NCBI GenBank assembly: GCA_958299035.1
Contig: CATQJL010000223.1
Span: 54,170,302 to 54,234,301, forward strand
Reading direction: 5' to 3'
DNA length: 64,000 nt
Source: Cylicocyclus nassatus
Lineage: Eukaryota > Nematoda > Chromadorea > Rhabditida > Strongylidae
Of the stretch, positions 8,659-20,934 are shown in pieces (within the stretch, counting starts at the first letter, position 1; every line of letters begins with the position of its first letter). Position numbers and translations under genes: made by a program. The notes under the pieces were generated by a model, which did no database searches, had not been told where the DNA came from, and saw only the letters and a program-made list of their open reading frames with translations.

Positions 8659-11638
8659 TTACACAGTAATGTACATGCATGCAAACGCAAACAATAACAA
8701 AGCGTAGTAAATAGATGACAAAAAACTAGAAGAAGAAGAAACAGGATCTGGCTCGAGAGTGGCTGCAAATTCCTTCGAAACTATTTCCTAGAAAAAGAAA
8801 TTGAATTAGAAGTTTATTTACAGTCTGCAATGATGTACCTTTTCCTTCAGTTTTAGCAAACATGCATATTGGCCAACATTCTCCTGCATAAAGTGCCGGA
8901 TTCGTATTTGATAATACTTGCCTCGCTTATCCTTTGATTTCTACAAACACATATCAAATCATATTCTATAGCGAAAAGAATCACTCACAAAGTATTGGAC
9001 ATTACTAGGTATCGTTTGATTGTTGAATTTACAATGCACTTCGTCGTAATCCTTGGTATCACTGAGGCGAATATCGTAAGAGTCACCCAGCTTCGCATGA
9101 AGTTTTTGTGCTTTGGATAAGTCTATTCCGACATGTTGTGGAGGATCTGAAAGCTACTGGTCTAAACCTAAAAATCTGGAACTGCAAAAACGTATACTTT
9201 TTCTATAATAGAAATAAGTTCTGTAGTTATGACCACATCCAATACCACAACTGACTCTGCACAACTTTCCCTCACCTCTCTCCCCCTTCTCCTCCTAATG
9301 GATTGCGAATCATAAATGTATAAAAGCCATGCGAAAGAACTTCTGCATTTGCCATAGCAATGCTATACAGTCGTGTGGGAGCTTCATTTTCTCCAGAGTG
9401 ATACAAATTGCTATGGAGCATACATAAGCTTCTGTGCTTGTAGATGCCACCACAGTTACTGGGGATTAACTGAAGAACAGAGAAGATAATGGGTTTTCAG
9501 AAATTAAAACAAGCTCATTTATCTATATAAGTTGTGTTTTTGAACTGAGATAAGCATCAAGTGAATTTACGTGTTCTGTGATTCTCCGTATCCTAACTTA
9601 CCTCAATGGTATAATTCCCAAAATTTTCAAACTTTTTCAAGACAAAATTCCACTCCTTCTATTCGCGAACACCACGACCCTTTGCCAATGAATGCCAACT
9701 TTGAAAGTCTGTACAGTAATAATTTTGGAGAAGCTACACTGGTACCAGTTTGATCTTTAAAGCGAAGAAAGGTCTAGCCTAATTCGCAAAATCAAAACGC
9801 GGTCTTTACAAGAGCATTCCTCCTGGCTAACTGCATAATTGTTAAAGGGTTCGGCATAAACGGTGACGGAGTTAGACGGTCTGCCTTACACAGCCACATT
9901 TTGCGTTAAGGACAGGCTATACTTTATTAGCTAAAATAAATTGAGTGGAACCTTTCGAAAAATTTTTCGAAAAATTTTGTTGCTTATAAGTACCCTAATT
10001 TCACGAGTACAAGGCGCATCTTTCGATTTTTCAAGCAAGCCGCTCATCCGCTTCACTTTTCGAAAACCAATACTTATGCCGCACGGTTCTCTTAGGCAAT
10101 ACGGACCACGGTATAGTCCTTTGACCTCGAAATTCTTTGGCGTGTTTGGGCTGGTCGACTATGGTAAAAAATACCTTTTGTACGCGTGAAATAGGGTATG
10201 AGGTTGGAACAAAACTTCTGTCGTACCATTTTCAGAAATTCATAGCTTCTTGATTTCTTGACTAAATTGCATGCATTAAATTTTTTTTTGAAAAAAAAAC
10301 ATGCGCTTTATGATCGCATATGCTCAGACAATTATTGCGAGCACCCGCGGCCCTCAACAGTGCCTTTTGGCGGTGCGCGGCACTAAATTCTTGGACTGAC
10401 CATCCGCGGCCCTAGATTTATTCGCTTAGCGAACCGTGGCCCAATGTTATCGCTAGAGAAAGGCCGCGGATCTCAAATGATTTCGGAACACCCGCGGCCC
10501 AAGAAAAAATCTTCGGGCAAGCCCTGGGCCTCACTGGATGCACCGCATATTTGGTTGCAGGGCAAGCCCCGGCCCTTGAAGCGGCGGCCCGACAGAGCCA
10601 CTCTGGCGAGCCCCGGGCGCTGCAGTTAATACACGCTGTAGGAGGGAACACTACTCGCGTGATATACGTCGCGGCCATAGGGCTACCAACACAGTGCGTA
10701 CTTAGGAGCGGTAGAAGAAATCCCTTAAATTTTGATTTTTATAAATTTTGTATGGAACTCCATTCGTATCAATCTGCGCGCCCTGTGGAACGAGCAAAGC
10801 ACGCAACGTAAGAGTAAAGAGCTCCGACGTTGGGCATATAGAGGTGTAAACACCCAAGTTTGAGGTATCTTAAACTACTCTGCGCCTGCAAACCAATCAG
10901 CGCGATAATCCTGCGTAGTTCACAATACTGAGCGACCGTACATTTTTTTTTGCAAAATCTGGAAATTCTAATAAAAATCGGAGCGGGTTTCTTGACCTGC
11001 TTTTACTAACTCAGCAAAGTCTGAGCTGATAATACCTAATAGCTGATAATGTCTCTATAGAAAGTTACATTTTTGAGAAGGAATGACATTATGATTTGAT
11101 AAAATCAAATCTGCGTTTCTGTACTGCTTGCTCAAAAATCATAACTCCATGCAGAATCAAACTTTGCTCGCTTACAAAAAGCAGATCAAAAGACCTATAC
11201 TGACTACTCCGATTTTTAATGCAAGTTTCAGATTTTCATAACCACAAGGGAAAATCAAAATTTGAGTGATTTTTTCGCCAATTTTTTTGAATGTTGCGAT
11301 CTCAGCCAATATAGAATAGTGTAGAAAATCAAACACGAGGATGACTTAGTAGTCCTAGTTTCAACTAATTTGATTGACAATATTTGTTAATTGACATTTT
11401 GAATTTTTATCTAATATCAATGAGTACTCTCTGAGGCGATTGAAATAGACACTGGAAACAAAAAATAATATTTACCTCTTATCAGCAACTGCTGGGTATA
11501 GCACGCCTTCCCCAATGACTCGTGGATGCAACAGCTGTATTCTCCAACTACCAGGTTGCGATAGGCATGTAACTTACGGTTGAAGCTAAATTTGAAGTTA
11601 GTAATTTTTAGATATATGTGTTTGTGAATTGACATAAT
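8659..11638 (-). CDS. Immunoglobulin-domain protein with GPI-anchor-like tail (last six exons)
   Basis: Exons in reading order: 11638-11476, 9754-9633, 9469-9276, 9146-8989, 8940-8839, 8787-8659. Each has GT...AG borders. The first Ig-like domain ends with VGEYSCCIHESLGKACY. A second runs from PKLLLYRLSKLAFIGKGSWC to GFYTFMIRNPLG and lacks the usual cysteine in its F strand. The third has VHCKFNNQT (with an NQT glycosylation site) and NVGQYACLLKL, the Cys pair of an Ig fold. The tail PVSSSSSFLSS plus a hydrophobic stretch ending at the stop looks like a GPI-attachment signal or a final membrane segment. The protein should be extracellular, perhaps a cell-adhesion molecule; I do not recognise the gene. 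Phases fit everywhere except 9276 to 9146, which is off by one base. An alternative acceptor at 9181 fits the phase but meets a TAG at 9154-9156. The 5-prime exons were not found. The intron 9755-11475 holds only repeats. Confidence 0.75.
10340..10505. repeat. CCGCGGCCC motifs with a 29-bp period
   Basis: CCGCGGCCC occurs near 10347, 10405 and 10493, a one-base variant (CCGTGGCCC) near 10434 and a reverse-strand form near 10462, so the steps are 58, 29, 29 and 30 bases. The block lies in the long intron of the Ig gene and is much richer in GC than the surrounding DNA. Further GC-rich sequence without the period runs to about 10680. Confidence 0.55.
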
Positions 11639-12240
11639 CTGCAAAAGATTATCTATGTAATTGAAACTTGTCATGTGAAAATTTCTCATTTATATAGAAA
11701 TGTTTTCTCGAAGAGACGGATGCTTAATTTGTCGTAATTTTTGAAATTCATAACTTTTTTGAATGGAATCGCTTGTTGTTGATTTTGTTCAGAAGGAAAG
11801 GTCATGCTCTTCACGGTGTTTCACTGGCTCTCTATCATATACAGATTGCAGGACTAGAGGCTGTAAAATTACTCAATTTACGAATTTACCGAGTTTGATC
11901 GTAAAAAAATCTTTCGCGACAAAAATCCGAGCAGCCAGCATATGGATTTTACTAATTGCTCTATTTAAATAACTGTATGCAAATTTGCGCGTATTGGTGT
12001 CTCTATGAAAGGTTATGACTGTTTAGCAGATAATACAAACACTAGATTTGAATTTTTTGGCTATACTCGAAAATCATTACCCTTCATATAGAAAATCAAT
12101 CCCCGCAAAGTTTTCTCGGTCAGAAAATGCAAATGATAACTATAATACCGACTGCTCAGATTCTTAGTAAATCAATTGAATGATTTATAATTTTTTACGA
12201 CCAAACCCAGAAAAATCGAAATTTGGGTGATTTTATTCCA
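11041..12240. repeat. Two diverged direct copies of about 240 bp
   Basis: The segments 11041-11290 and 11998-12240 share order and wording: CTCTAT-GAAAG-TTA at the start, GACT(A/G)CTC-GATT in the middle, and AAAAATCGAAATTTGGGTGA or a near match at the end. The copies are diverged. The first lies in the Ig gene intron, the second upstream of the known exons. Between 11639 and 11997 I see no convincing exon. Confidence 0.45.
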
Positions 12241-12442
12241 CAGCCTTCCATAATATATGCATAATTGAAAGCCGCTATAACACTATTTTGAAGAACACGA
12301 CTTTCACTTTCAGGCCAAACCAACAGCAAGGGGTTCCTTGAAAAATAAAAAAGTTATGACATTTGAAACTGGTAGGCAGACCTTCCCTTCCAACCTAATA
12401 TAACTACAATTTGAACTCATCAACAAAATCTTGGTCCAAACC

Positions 12443-12536
12443 TACGGTTATGACAATAGAATCAAAAACCTCGACAAATTCGCCGATTTCGCCGAGATTT
12501 TTTTGAATTCTGTTGTCATAACCGTAACTGTCTTTC
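12443..12536. repeat. Inverted repeat with arms of about 32 bp
   Basis: TACGGTTATGACAA...AGAATC-AAAAACCTCG pairs with CGAG-TTTTTT-GAATTCTGTTGTCATAACCGTA across a short spacer that itself repeats CGCCGA. There are a few mismatches. No coding sequence is seen from here to 13891; the frame at 12765-13097 has no motif, though it carries several TTGACTA repeats. Confidence 0.6.
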
Positions 12537-13891
12537 ACTGCATTTGTAGCATGCTTTACTGTATAGAGTAGAAAAATGAATGATTTTGGATCTCTTATCT
12601 GGAAGACGGCCGTTTCGCATGACAGTATCCAGTGGCTACCCTATCTGACTTGTCGAATCATGTCGCATATGCGGCAGTAATACCATTAGAAGTCGCCGCA
12701 GGTCCTGTCGCGCCAAACCGCGGTCCCGCGAAGTGCTCTAGTAGCAGTTCGGTTTCTTTTTTCTTTGCCTCTTCTCAAGTGGAAACGATCTTCAAATTCT
12801 ATAGATAATCAAAAAAGCAGGGACCTTGACTTTTTCTATCTGGCGGAGATTAGAACGGAAGTAAGTCATTTTAAGCAAGACAAGAATGCAAGATGTTCAG
12901 CTTTTGAGAAACCCTTGACTATTCACTCGAAAATCGCTTACTTCTTCGAAACACTTGACTACGAAACTTTTTCGAACTCTAGACATCTTGACTATACGAC
13001 TCACACAAGCTTTCCTCTTCGCACTTCAACTTCTTTTGGCAGAACACTTGAGCCGTTGAATCGCCAATGGTACCGGTGTTTTGTTTGCGGTTCGTAATTA
13101 TGGCACGAAAGTATACGTTCGTTTTCTTCTGTTTGCGGAAGCTCTTCCCATAGAACTGGATCCAGCTGCAATGATCAGACGTAAGCTTGACGGCGTGATA
13201 TAAAAAGTGTATTACGTTACATCAATCATTTTTTGTTGGGACGAAATAAAAGCTTTTTGGGAGGAAAAAACGGCCAATTCACTTTTCTCATTTGACAGCT
13301 CATTTTTTGCGAAGGGTTCGAAAAAATTCTGAATGAGTTTAGTGCACCAAGTCTCCTAGAATAACTATTATTAATGCTGACCTATTTTTAGCTTTTGTGT
13401 ACGTGACAAAGCTGACAGTCTATAGGCAGTACAATTAATTTCTCGAAAATGGTGATTACCGGAGGTGGAAGCTCAGTTTCCCACTTTGGCTTTTTCTTGT
13501 ATCAAGAGAATGCAAAAAAATGTAGTGGTGAAGATTTATCGTAAAGAATATATGCGTGAGCAAGTTGGATTTTTCAAACATTTGATCCAATTTTCCAGGT
13601 TTTTGTAAAGATTCCAATTTTCTTTGATTTCGCATGGATGAGACTTTGTACGGAAGTTCGAAAGCACTCAATGCTTGCTTCGATTTGCATAATAGTAATC
13701 CAAGCTACTTAGTAAATGAAAAGCAATACTATTAGTAACTTATGAAGTCGTCTTATATTATGGAATAAGTCCATAAGTCTCTCACAGCTTAAGTTACAGT
13801 GGAGTGGAGTGTTTCAGCAAGAACACTCAGAGAAACTGCAACACAGTAAAAAACTTTTATAAAGACCTTAATGAGAGAAATTTGGGAAATA

Positions 13892-14009
13892 TTGGGTTGG
13901 CTAATGAATAATTTCGGCCGGTTTTGTGGTTCCTACAGATCAGACAATTTTTTATCCAGTATTCGATACCATTATTCATTACCATTAAATTATTCATTAG
14001 CCAACCTAA
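13892..14009. mobile_element. 118-bp mariner-like MITE
   Basis: The ends TTGGGTTGGCTAATGAATAA and TTATTCATTAGCCAACCTAA are inverted repeats flanked by TA on both sides, the target of Tc1/mariner elements. The inside (GTTCCTACAGATCAGAC) matches the longer copies at 22713-23237 and 30781-31316, so this is a deletion product of that family. Confidence 0.85.
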
Positions 14010-14811
14010 TATTTCCAAATTTGGAAACAGCACTCTTCAATGAGAATTGGAGCATAGAATCTATTCGACTAGAATTTCAAGGAAGTGAGAAACTCCAGCT
14101 TTCTCAATGTGCACAAATATGAAAAATTGGTTATTTAAGTCAAAAAAATTTTACGGCAGATCACATAAAATCGCAGAATTGAACTTTTGTAATTTTAGCC
14201 TCGTCGGAGCATAACTGTTCTTCACTGATAATTTAAGATTCTGAATAGTTGATATGTGATAGATGGAGCTTTGAATTACTTATGGACAAAATATGATGGA
14301 TAAAGAGCAACTAGGAAAGTCTTTATAAAGATTTTCGTAATTATTTTTTAGCCAAACTGATAATTTCCTAGTCACACTTGCGAATAAAAAGCATCTTTAC
14401 CTTTATCTGAGTCCAGAAAGCTCCCACTGAGTAAAAGATTGCCGAAATGAAGAAACAGCCAAGCAACATTATCGGAATTAGAACCTCAGCTATTTAGCTC
14501 TGGAGCGGAGAGCATAGCACATCCATGTGAAGTCGCTGGTGTAGGCCGCACCAGGCTCGAGCCGATGTGCTGCTGAGTTTGCACAAACCATTGTTTGTCT
14601 ATTTGACTCAACCCACTAGCGTCGTCTCGCAGCGAATGCCCTTTGACGATTAGCTAAACGCTACCGTTGAGGACCCCCCACAGTGATAAACCCTTCAAGA
14701 ATGCTAGATTTCCCCGTTGTTTTGGTGTTAATCCGTGGCCTATAATTCCTGCGCAAAATACTCGCACTCTCCTCATCTCTGATTCGTACGATTTAATCTA
14801 CTTTTGCAAAG
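14010..14811. other. No gene recognised
   Basis: The stretch at about 14495-14800 is GC-richer and reads like an old retroelement remnant (CGTTGAGGACCCCCCACAGTGATA and neighbours), but I could not find an intact frame. The rest is AT-rich with no exon signals. Confidence 0.35.
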
Positions 14812-14994
14812 CTCAGACAATCGCAAATGACTTTCGGAGAAATTGAATTTCTAAATCTTCCGAGGGACGCTCCCATTGGCCATGCGTGTGGACTCCACCC
14901 TGGCCCCGCCCTACTTGGCAGCTCCAATAGGAGCGTTTTCCCCGGAAGTTCTAGAAGTTCAATCTCCCCCGAAAGTCATTTGCGATTGTCTGAG
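14812..14994. mobile_element. 183-bp MITE with 26-bp perfect inverted ends
   Basis: CTCAGACAATCGCAAATGAC followed by TTTCGG is repeated exactly in reverse at the right end. A second inverted block inside (CGGAAG...) extends the pairing. I could not match a target duplication, so the superfamily is open. From 14995 to 15239 nothing else is seen. Confidence 0.8.
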
Positions 14995-15239
14995 AATAGA
15001 GTCTAATGTTTGGAATCCATCTAGTCTCTAAAGCATAAATCAGCACTGACAATTTCGGCGACACAAACGACAAATGTAATCTCAAATTATTTTCTTTGCT
15101 GTAAAATATTAAAAGTTCTTATTTCTGCTTTTCAAAATTTCGTGCTGATCGCTTCTCTGTCCAAACAGCTAATAGATAATCTTCCAATTTTTTGAGATCG
15201 ATCAATGAAATCTCTGTTATAACAGTTGCATTACCTCAG

Positions 15240-16884
15240 GGCCTGTAGTAAACCCCCCGGACGTCGTGACGTATAGCTCGGAGTATGCTGTGACATGTGC
15301 TGACTACCATGGAGCGAGGCTGGCAAAGCGGCTATCCTTTATCATTGCCGGCGGATGCAATCGATGCGTAGCGTCAGGGTAGTCGCACTTTGTCGCGATA
15401 TGTCGCGACATATCGCGACATATAGCGACATATTGCGACATGTCGTGACGAACAAGACGGCGAAATACTTTGTCCGTCATAGAGACGCAGAGACATAGCG
15501 CAAGACTAGAGCTCGACTACGCCAACCTCACAATAGGTCGCACATGCACACAGTTCTCTATAACGCACATCAACCGCAATCAATATCAACAGCTGATAAG
15601 CGCCTAACTGTTCGAGCAATGCGCCTCTCCCTATTCTCCAAGTACTTCTGCTGCTGCCGCTTTGGTATTTGAAAAAAGGTGAGTTTATTTTAACTAAAAA
15701 GTATGTTAGACTCATACTTAGCCATATTTTTCGTACTTATGCAATTTTTCTTCTTTATTTTTGCTATGCACCTTGTTTGAGCAAAAAGTCCCTTCTTTGT
15801 GCCAAACTTTCGCAAATTCTTGATCTTTTCATCATTCTTGGCAGTTTCGACCACATATCTTTGCTGGTTGCTGTTCGTTAGCCATGCACCTCTCGTTTCC
15901 TTTCGTGTTTATGAGAAAGGACCGTCTGGCGTTATGGCTAATGGAATAGCCCATTTTTGAAGGGACTGAATGATGATGATAATATTTTGATTTTTCTTGT
16001 ACACTTTCAATATGTATTCTACTTTAAATTCCATTTTCTTTCAAAAAGAAAATTCTAAATCACGTTCCTTTGCAAAATTCAGTTTGCCAGCAAAAAAGAC
16101 AGTGTCGCCTGGAACTTGTACCTCCAACGTCTAGCACACCGGCCTCTCATACTGGCACTGCGCTAACTACAAGCTATGTTGAGTTGTTGAGCTGTTTCAC
16201 AATAGTTGCAAAAGTAGTAGCTAACCCTTCAACAATACTTACGGATAAGGCATGCATATCGTTTTCCCATACTGATTTGCTGCAACTGCTCTATTTGCTA
16301 CATGTATCCTCTCCCTAGCAAAGCACGGCGTAGTAGCATACAGCGCAGCGAATGTGCGCGCTGCTAGGCCATCTGTGTCTTGGCACGGAGCTGGCACGAA
16401 TCTGGCACTGGCTGACACGCTCAATTTTTATTGAGGGCAACAGTCAAATATGGTCCTGCCATAGCGGATAATGGCGCTTCTTACAGCATGGTGCACAAAG
16501 ATAAGCATAATTCTGCAACAGACATAGATCAACTTTTTCCTATCAATATTGATGAACATGAGATAGTGAGTCAAAATATGGAGAAAGAGGCGCGCACACA
16601 CGAGGATAGTTAGTTATTGGATTTCCTTTGATTGATTTACCTGCTCTGGCAAGCATAGTATACTACATTCTTGCCTTGCTAAGCAAATACCCCACGGCAT
16701 ATCTGTACTCATAGCGCAGCGCGTGTGACCGCTGTTATCGCGGTCATCAGCGGTTCAATGACGCGCGGGGGCGCTCGTTTTGCGGCGCCCTGCGGATAGC
16801 TCGCTATAGTCTTGCGAGATACTCCGAGCTATCACGACATAGTCCCTCTATGTTGTGACAACCACGAGGGGTTTACTACGGGCC
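15240..16884. mobile_element. Harbinger/PIF-like DNA element, family GGCC(T/C)GTAGTAAA
   Basis: Left end GGCCTGTAGTAAACCCC and right end GGGGTTTACTACGGGCC are inverted repeats, flanked by CAG on both sides. A second member at 37750-38598 has the same ends with a TAT duplication. Three-base duplications and ends starting GG fit PIF/Harbinger, but without a transposase the superfamily is an inference. The frames inside (up to 82 codons) show no domain I know. Confidence 0.7.
15391..15450. repeat. 10-bp tandem repeat, six units
   Basis: Six consecutive 10-base units of the form TRTNGCGACA, for example TGTCGCGACA, TATCGCGACA and TATAGCGACA. Each unit is nearly its own reverse complement. The array lies inside the 15240-16884 element. 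Confidence 0.85.
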
Positions 16885-18057
16885 CAGGAGTATAAATTAA
16901 CAAAAATGAAAAATACGACAAAGATTGACGATACATAAATTAAGATGCTGAACTCTTTTAAAACAAACATTTTGAAACTTTTTCGTTGCAAGACCATCTT
17001 AAAACAATCTTAGCCCACACTTCTTAGATTTTATTCTCATGCCATTCTTACTTCTACCGTCTAACTATACGAGGCAAATGAAAAGTTAAAGGTAATTGAA
17101 ACAGTCTGCTTTGATTCTAAAAATGATGAATGAGTGATATTTTGACGTCTTTTTTGTAACAATTGACCTTTTCTTTCTTATTTTTTCTATCTTTCAAGTG
17201 CTTTTCTAAGTGAAAGACAATCTAGGTGATGATTTTTTTGCAAATACGAAATTGACATAAACTCAGATTAGATTTCAGATTTCAATAACCTGACTTCAGA
17301 TGCATGACATCATGAATAATTCGGTACCAAGTACTGGCTCTCTCGAGAGAAGTCTCCACCTGCTTACAATAGAATCAGTTTCCAGCAACCAGATATCTTC
17401 CGTGTAAATATGAGTATGAGGATTCATATTTCAAGGACTATGTAAACAGAGTAGAGATTGAGATTTTCTTCTGTGCTTACACACGATGAAATTGTCACGA
17501 TGAATTATGAGAGCAAAAATTGCTTAGCATTACAGAAAAAATTCGAATATTTTCACTTTATCACTGTCATATGTAGTCACTGCTATTTCAGCTTTAGCTC
17601 CAGTATTACTTGTTTCGCCAATCTGTCGACTGAAAATCGTAGTCAAAGGGAGCCTTATAGAGCCAGCCATACATTATTTTCGGAATAATAGTCCCTTCAG
17701 AGTGTCTATAAACAGAGATCCTTGACAAAGATAAGCGACTCGCATTGTACACTAGAAGTCTTACACTTAGCAAATTGCTTCAAGAATTCCAGTAACTTTT
17801 TCGTCATTTTTCTTATTTTTTTTTCTTTCCATACTTGCTTTGCATTACACTTTCTCTCTTCTTGCAGTCTTTGCAGCGATTGCCTGTCTGCTTTTTTTAA
17901 TCGGGTTTTATCTGCCGAAGAGTAAAAACAAATCTTCGCAATCTCACATTAGGCTGGAAACTAAATTTTGCAACTTCTTTCATAACTCTATTTTCTTTCT
18001 ATGGCGCGCACTCAAACTTTGTCATTATGTTGAGCTTAATGTGCGCTTCAACTGCGC
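16885..18057. other. No gene assigned; one weak membrane-exon candidate
   Basis: After a good acceptor (CTCTTCTTGCAG) at 17867, the plus strand reads FAAIACLLFLIGFYLPKS, a membrane-like stretch followed by lysines, with a possible donor at AAGA|GTAAAA. I could not join it in phase to another exon, so it stays a candidate. The rest is AT-rich and empty of signals. Confidence 0.25.
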
Positions 18058-18374
18058 TTAACACATTCACGACAGGGCCGACTTTTCGATGACTGCCATT
18101 TCGGACCAGAGCATATTTCGCAAAATTGAGTTTGCGTAATATTTTCAGGTCACTGATGGGTCCTGTGGTCTGAAGTGTTAATCTTTCGGGAAGTACACCA
18201 AGAGGTGTATACAGAAGTTTACTCGGGTTGCCTAAAAAAGTTTCACCGTGAACAAGCAAAATCAAAAAATTCAAAATCCATTTCGGACAATACGACCCAC
18301 CGGTGGGTCGTATTGTCCGAAATGGCAGGACACGTACGACCCACTGGTGGGTCGTATTGTCGTGAATGTGTTAA
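18058..18374. mobile_element. piggyBac-like MITE, TTAA duplication
   Basis: TTAA+CACATTCACGACA at the left and TGTCGTGAATGTG+TTAA at the right: the TTAA duplication is the mark of piggyBac-type insertion. Two near-palindromes (CGACCCACCGGTGGGTCG and a one-base variant) lie beside the right end. The copy at 28056-28378 has the same length and the same two subterminal palindromes. Confidence 0.8.
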
Positions 18375-20698
18375 ACAAATTCAAAAAAATTCCAGGCATT
18401 TCTCGAAAAGTAGTGCATTTTGAGAATTTTTGGGGTTAATAAGCGAATCTGAAGCCATTAGCAGCCTAGAGCATGCGCAATAATTCGAGATGGTACACGA
18501 ATTCTTGCTAGAAGTTGAGTCATTCGGTTCAGTGAGAAAGAGATAAAATTCAGCTGCACATCGAGAGACGTCACAATGTCGAACGAGTCGCGGTACGCAA
18601 GGCTGCTGTGAACATCCGTCAATGACTAACGTTTCAGAACCTCAAAATTTACCGAGACCTCACCGTAGGTTTGGGATGAGACCCTATATCGTAAACTTAC
18701 AATGATATTACAAAAAGCCCTTACCATGCAACTTGAGTATCGTTTTCGTGATCAGCATGTCGGACAACCCCTCTATGCCAAGTTTCAGCCAAGTCCGTCA
18801 AATTTTATGATTTTCTTCTCATACCATGTACCTACCGTAACCTTCCTGCGACGTTAGAACTTGGCAGGACAGCAGCTGAGCTTGTAGCTTGCGCCGTTAC
18901 CTACACAATGGCAAAATTTGAATGCGCCATATTGAGAGAGAGAGGAAAAACTCTAAATGAATTGCAAAACTTAGTTTCCAACCTAATAAATTCAAAGATC
19001 AATAAAAATCAATTTTTTCTTTTATTTGAACACCACGTGTGTGAACGCGAAACGGAAGACAGTGGGAAATCTTTGGGATTATGGATTATTTGAACACGAT
19101 GTGATATTTGACTTACGTTTAGCTTTTTTAGAAGTTTTTTGTTATATGGGATATATGGTACATCAAAAGCTTTTCACATATACATATGTATTTTAGCACA
19201 TTGTAATGAATTCATTCCTAGTAAACACTTTTCCGTGTATGTGGTATCACATTATTACACAACATTCTATAATTTTTTTGTCTTCTTTCTCTCAAAATTC
19301 TTTTTTTTGGAACATCAAAGAAGCGATAATTTTTCAAACAAATTGCTGTGAGTCTCTGGTAGAAAATCTTGTACTTTTTTCATTCTTGTGTAGAATCACA
19401 AAAATTTTGTGCAGCTGTAGAATTTTGAATAAAAGTAGCAACACTACTGAAGCTTTTTCCTTATTATTACCAAATGTATGGACGCTTCAGTACCTCATCT
19501 TTTTTGCTGGTAAAATCTGTTTCTGATTTTTTTCAATCCGAAGTGTTCTAGGTGGTCTTCAGCATTTTTCGATAGTTTATGCCTGCATTGTTAACCCTTG
19601 TTTTTCAGTCAAGGATTAATACTTCCGTCTTATCGTTGGTTTATAGAGGTGGTTTTTATGTATATGGAGCTGAATCCTTTCAAAATCACATATATTGTTA
19701 CTTGGTGTTCACATATTGCCTAAGCCATGTACACATCCTTCCTTTCAGTATGGCTCTCGTTAGTAGATTGTCATTCCATAGTAATTTGGAAGAAAGAGAA
19801 GTGGGGGTTGAGGCGTAAAATAATACCCAATAATACCATACCAAAATTCTTCGATTTTCTGAAAATTTGAGCTCAAAATAAGCTCTGAAGGAGCAGAAGT
19901 CAGCAGGTTGACTTGCTGAGAGAATTCGATCAAAGACTGAATTGTAAACTCCTTGCGATCACTCAAGGTATCTCAAGTACACTCGTTCCTTTGAAAACCC
20001 AGCTCCGTTAGAGTGATTGTGCAGTAGTGATTCATAGAATAATGAATAAGGCAAGATAAAAATGGACTCAGAATGGAAATCAAGAGAGGAATAGAATGTT
20101 AAAAGCAGAAATCCTCTAACATAAATACCTTAAAAGGCGTGATTTAACGATGTTGTTGCGGTTTAACTGAAGCCGTAGCACATTTCACTCAATTTTTGAA
20201 GACTTTAAGAAGATTGTTAAATATTCAAAGGTTGTGTTCGCTGACAGATTACATGATTCTTAGAGCAGCACTTGATATTGTCACCAAACTTCCTTCCACT
20301 TTGGATACCCGCCACATCATTCTTAACTAATCTCCGTGGTTCTTATTTTTCTTGTAAAGAAAGGCTCACGCTCATAGAAACCAAAATCTGTTTTGAAAAC
20401 TAAGGCTTTTGCAGGCCTTCTCAAAATTTGAGGAGCAATTCAGTTTCGAGCGTGAAAGTTGAATCATGTGAATTGCAAGAAAGTTCTCATTTACCGAAAC
20501 GGTCTTTTTTTAAATGTTTTTGAGATTTCTGGCTCTTACTTATTTGAAGCCTTGCTCAGCAAATCATAACTCTGCTATTTTTAACGCTAATAAAGTCGAA
20601 AGCAGAGCATATCTGGTAATGAGTTACGAATATAATTTTGATGGTTTGATAGCTTCGAATAATGATGAAGAAGAGTAGTAAAGTTCAGCATCACTCTG
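18375..20698. other. No gene recognised
   Basis: AT-rich sequence. The segment 18740-18800 shares CAGCATGTCGGACAACCCC and CCAAGTTTCAG with 53175-53215, so it is a dispersed repeat. A minus-strand frame at 19760-19970 (SDRKEFTIQSLIEFSQQ...) is protein-like but has only a weak acceptor, and a plus-strand candidate after the TTTTTCAG at 19609 is equally unsupported. Confidence 0.35.
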
Positions 20699-20934
20699 CA
20701 GAGCTCGGCACGAGGTGGTTTTCCGAAAATGCAAAAAATGACTCCCCCTGACAAATTTCCACGCAGTCCCTTCGACCCTTATCCAAACCAAGTAAAAAAT
20801 CTTAAGAAACTGGAACGTCGATTGATAAAACAACCTAATCTTACTTGTGTTTTTCGGCCCACAACGATATCCCCTTTGTTTATTGTTTCAAAAACGATAA
20901 ATCGTTTGCTTACAAGCCACCTTGCCGAGTCCTG
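20699..20934. mobile_element. hAT-like MITE, CAGGGCTCGGCACGAGG family
   Basis: Ends CAGAGCTCGGCACGAGG and AAGCCACCTTGCCGAGTCCTG match the intact copy at 33136-33411, and the inside keeps GACTCCCCCTGAC and CCCTTCGACCCTTATCC. The flanking eight bases do not match each other, so this is an older or damaged copy. From 20935 to 21402 no exon is supported. Confidence 0.7.

Noticed and set aside
8211..8768. 185-codon minus-strand frame as a gene
   Set aside because: It mixes the last Ig-gene exon in a wrong frame with the MITE right end; the spliced frame ending at 8659 explains the coding signal.
12765..13097. 110-codon plus-strand frame as a gene
   Set aside because: No splice signals, motif or neighbouring exon; the region contains simple TTGACTA-type repeats.
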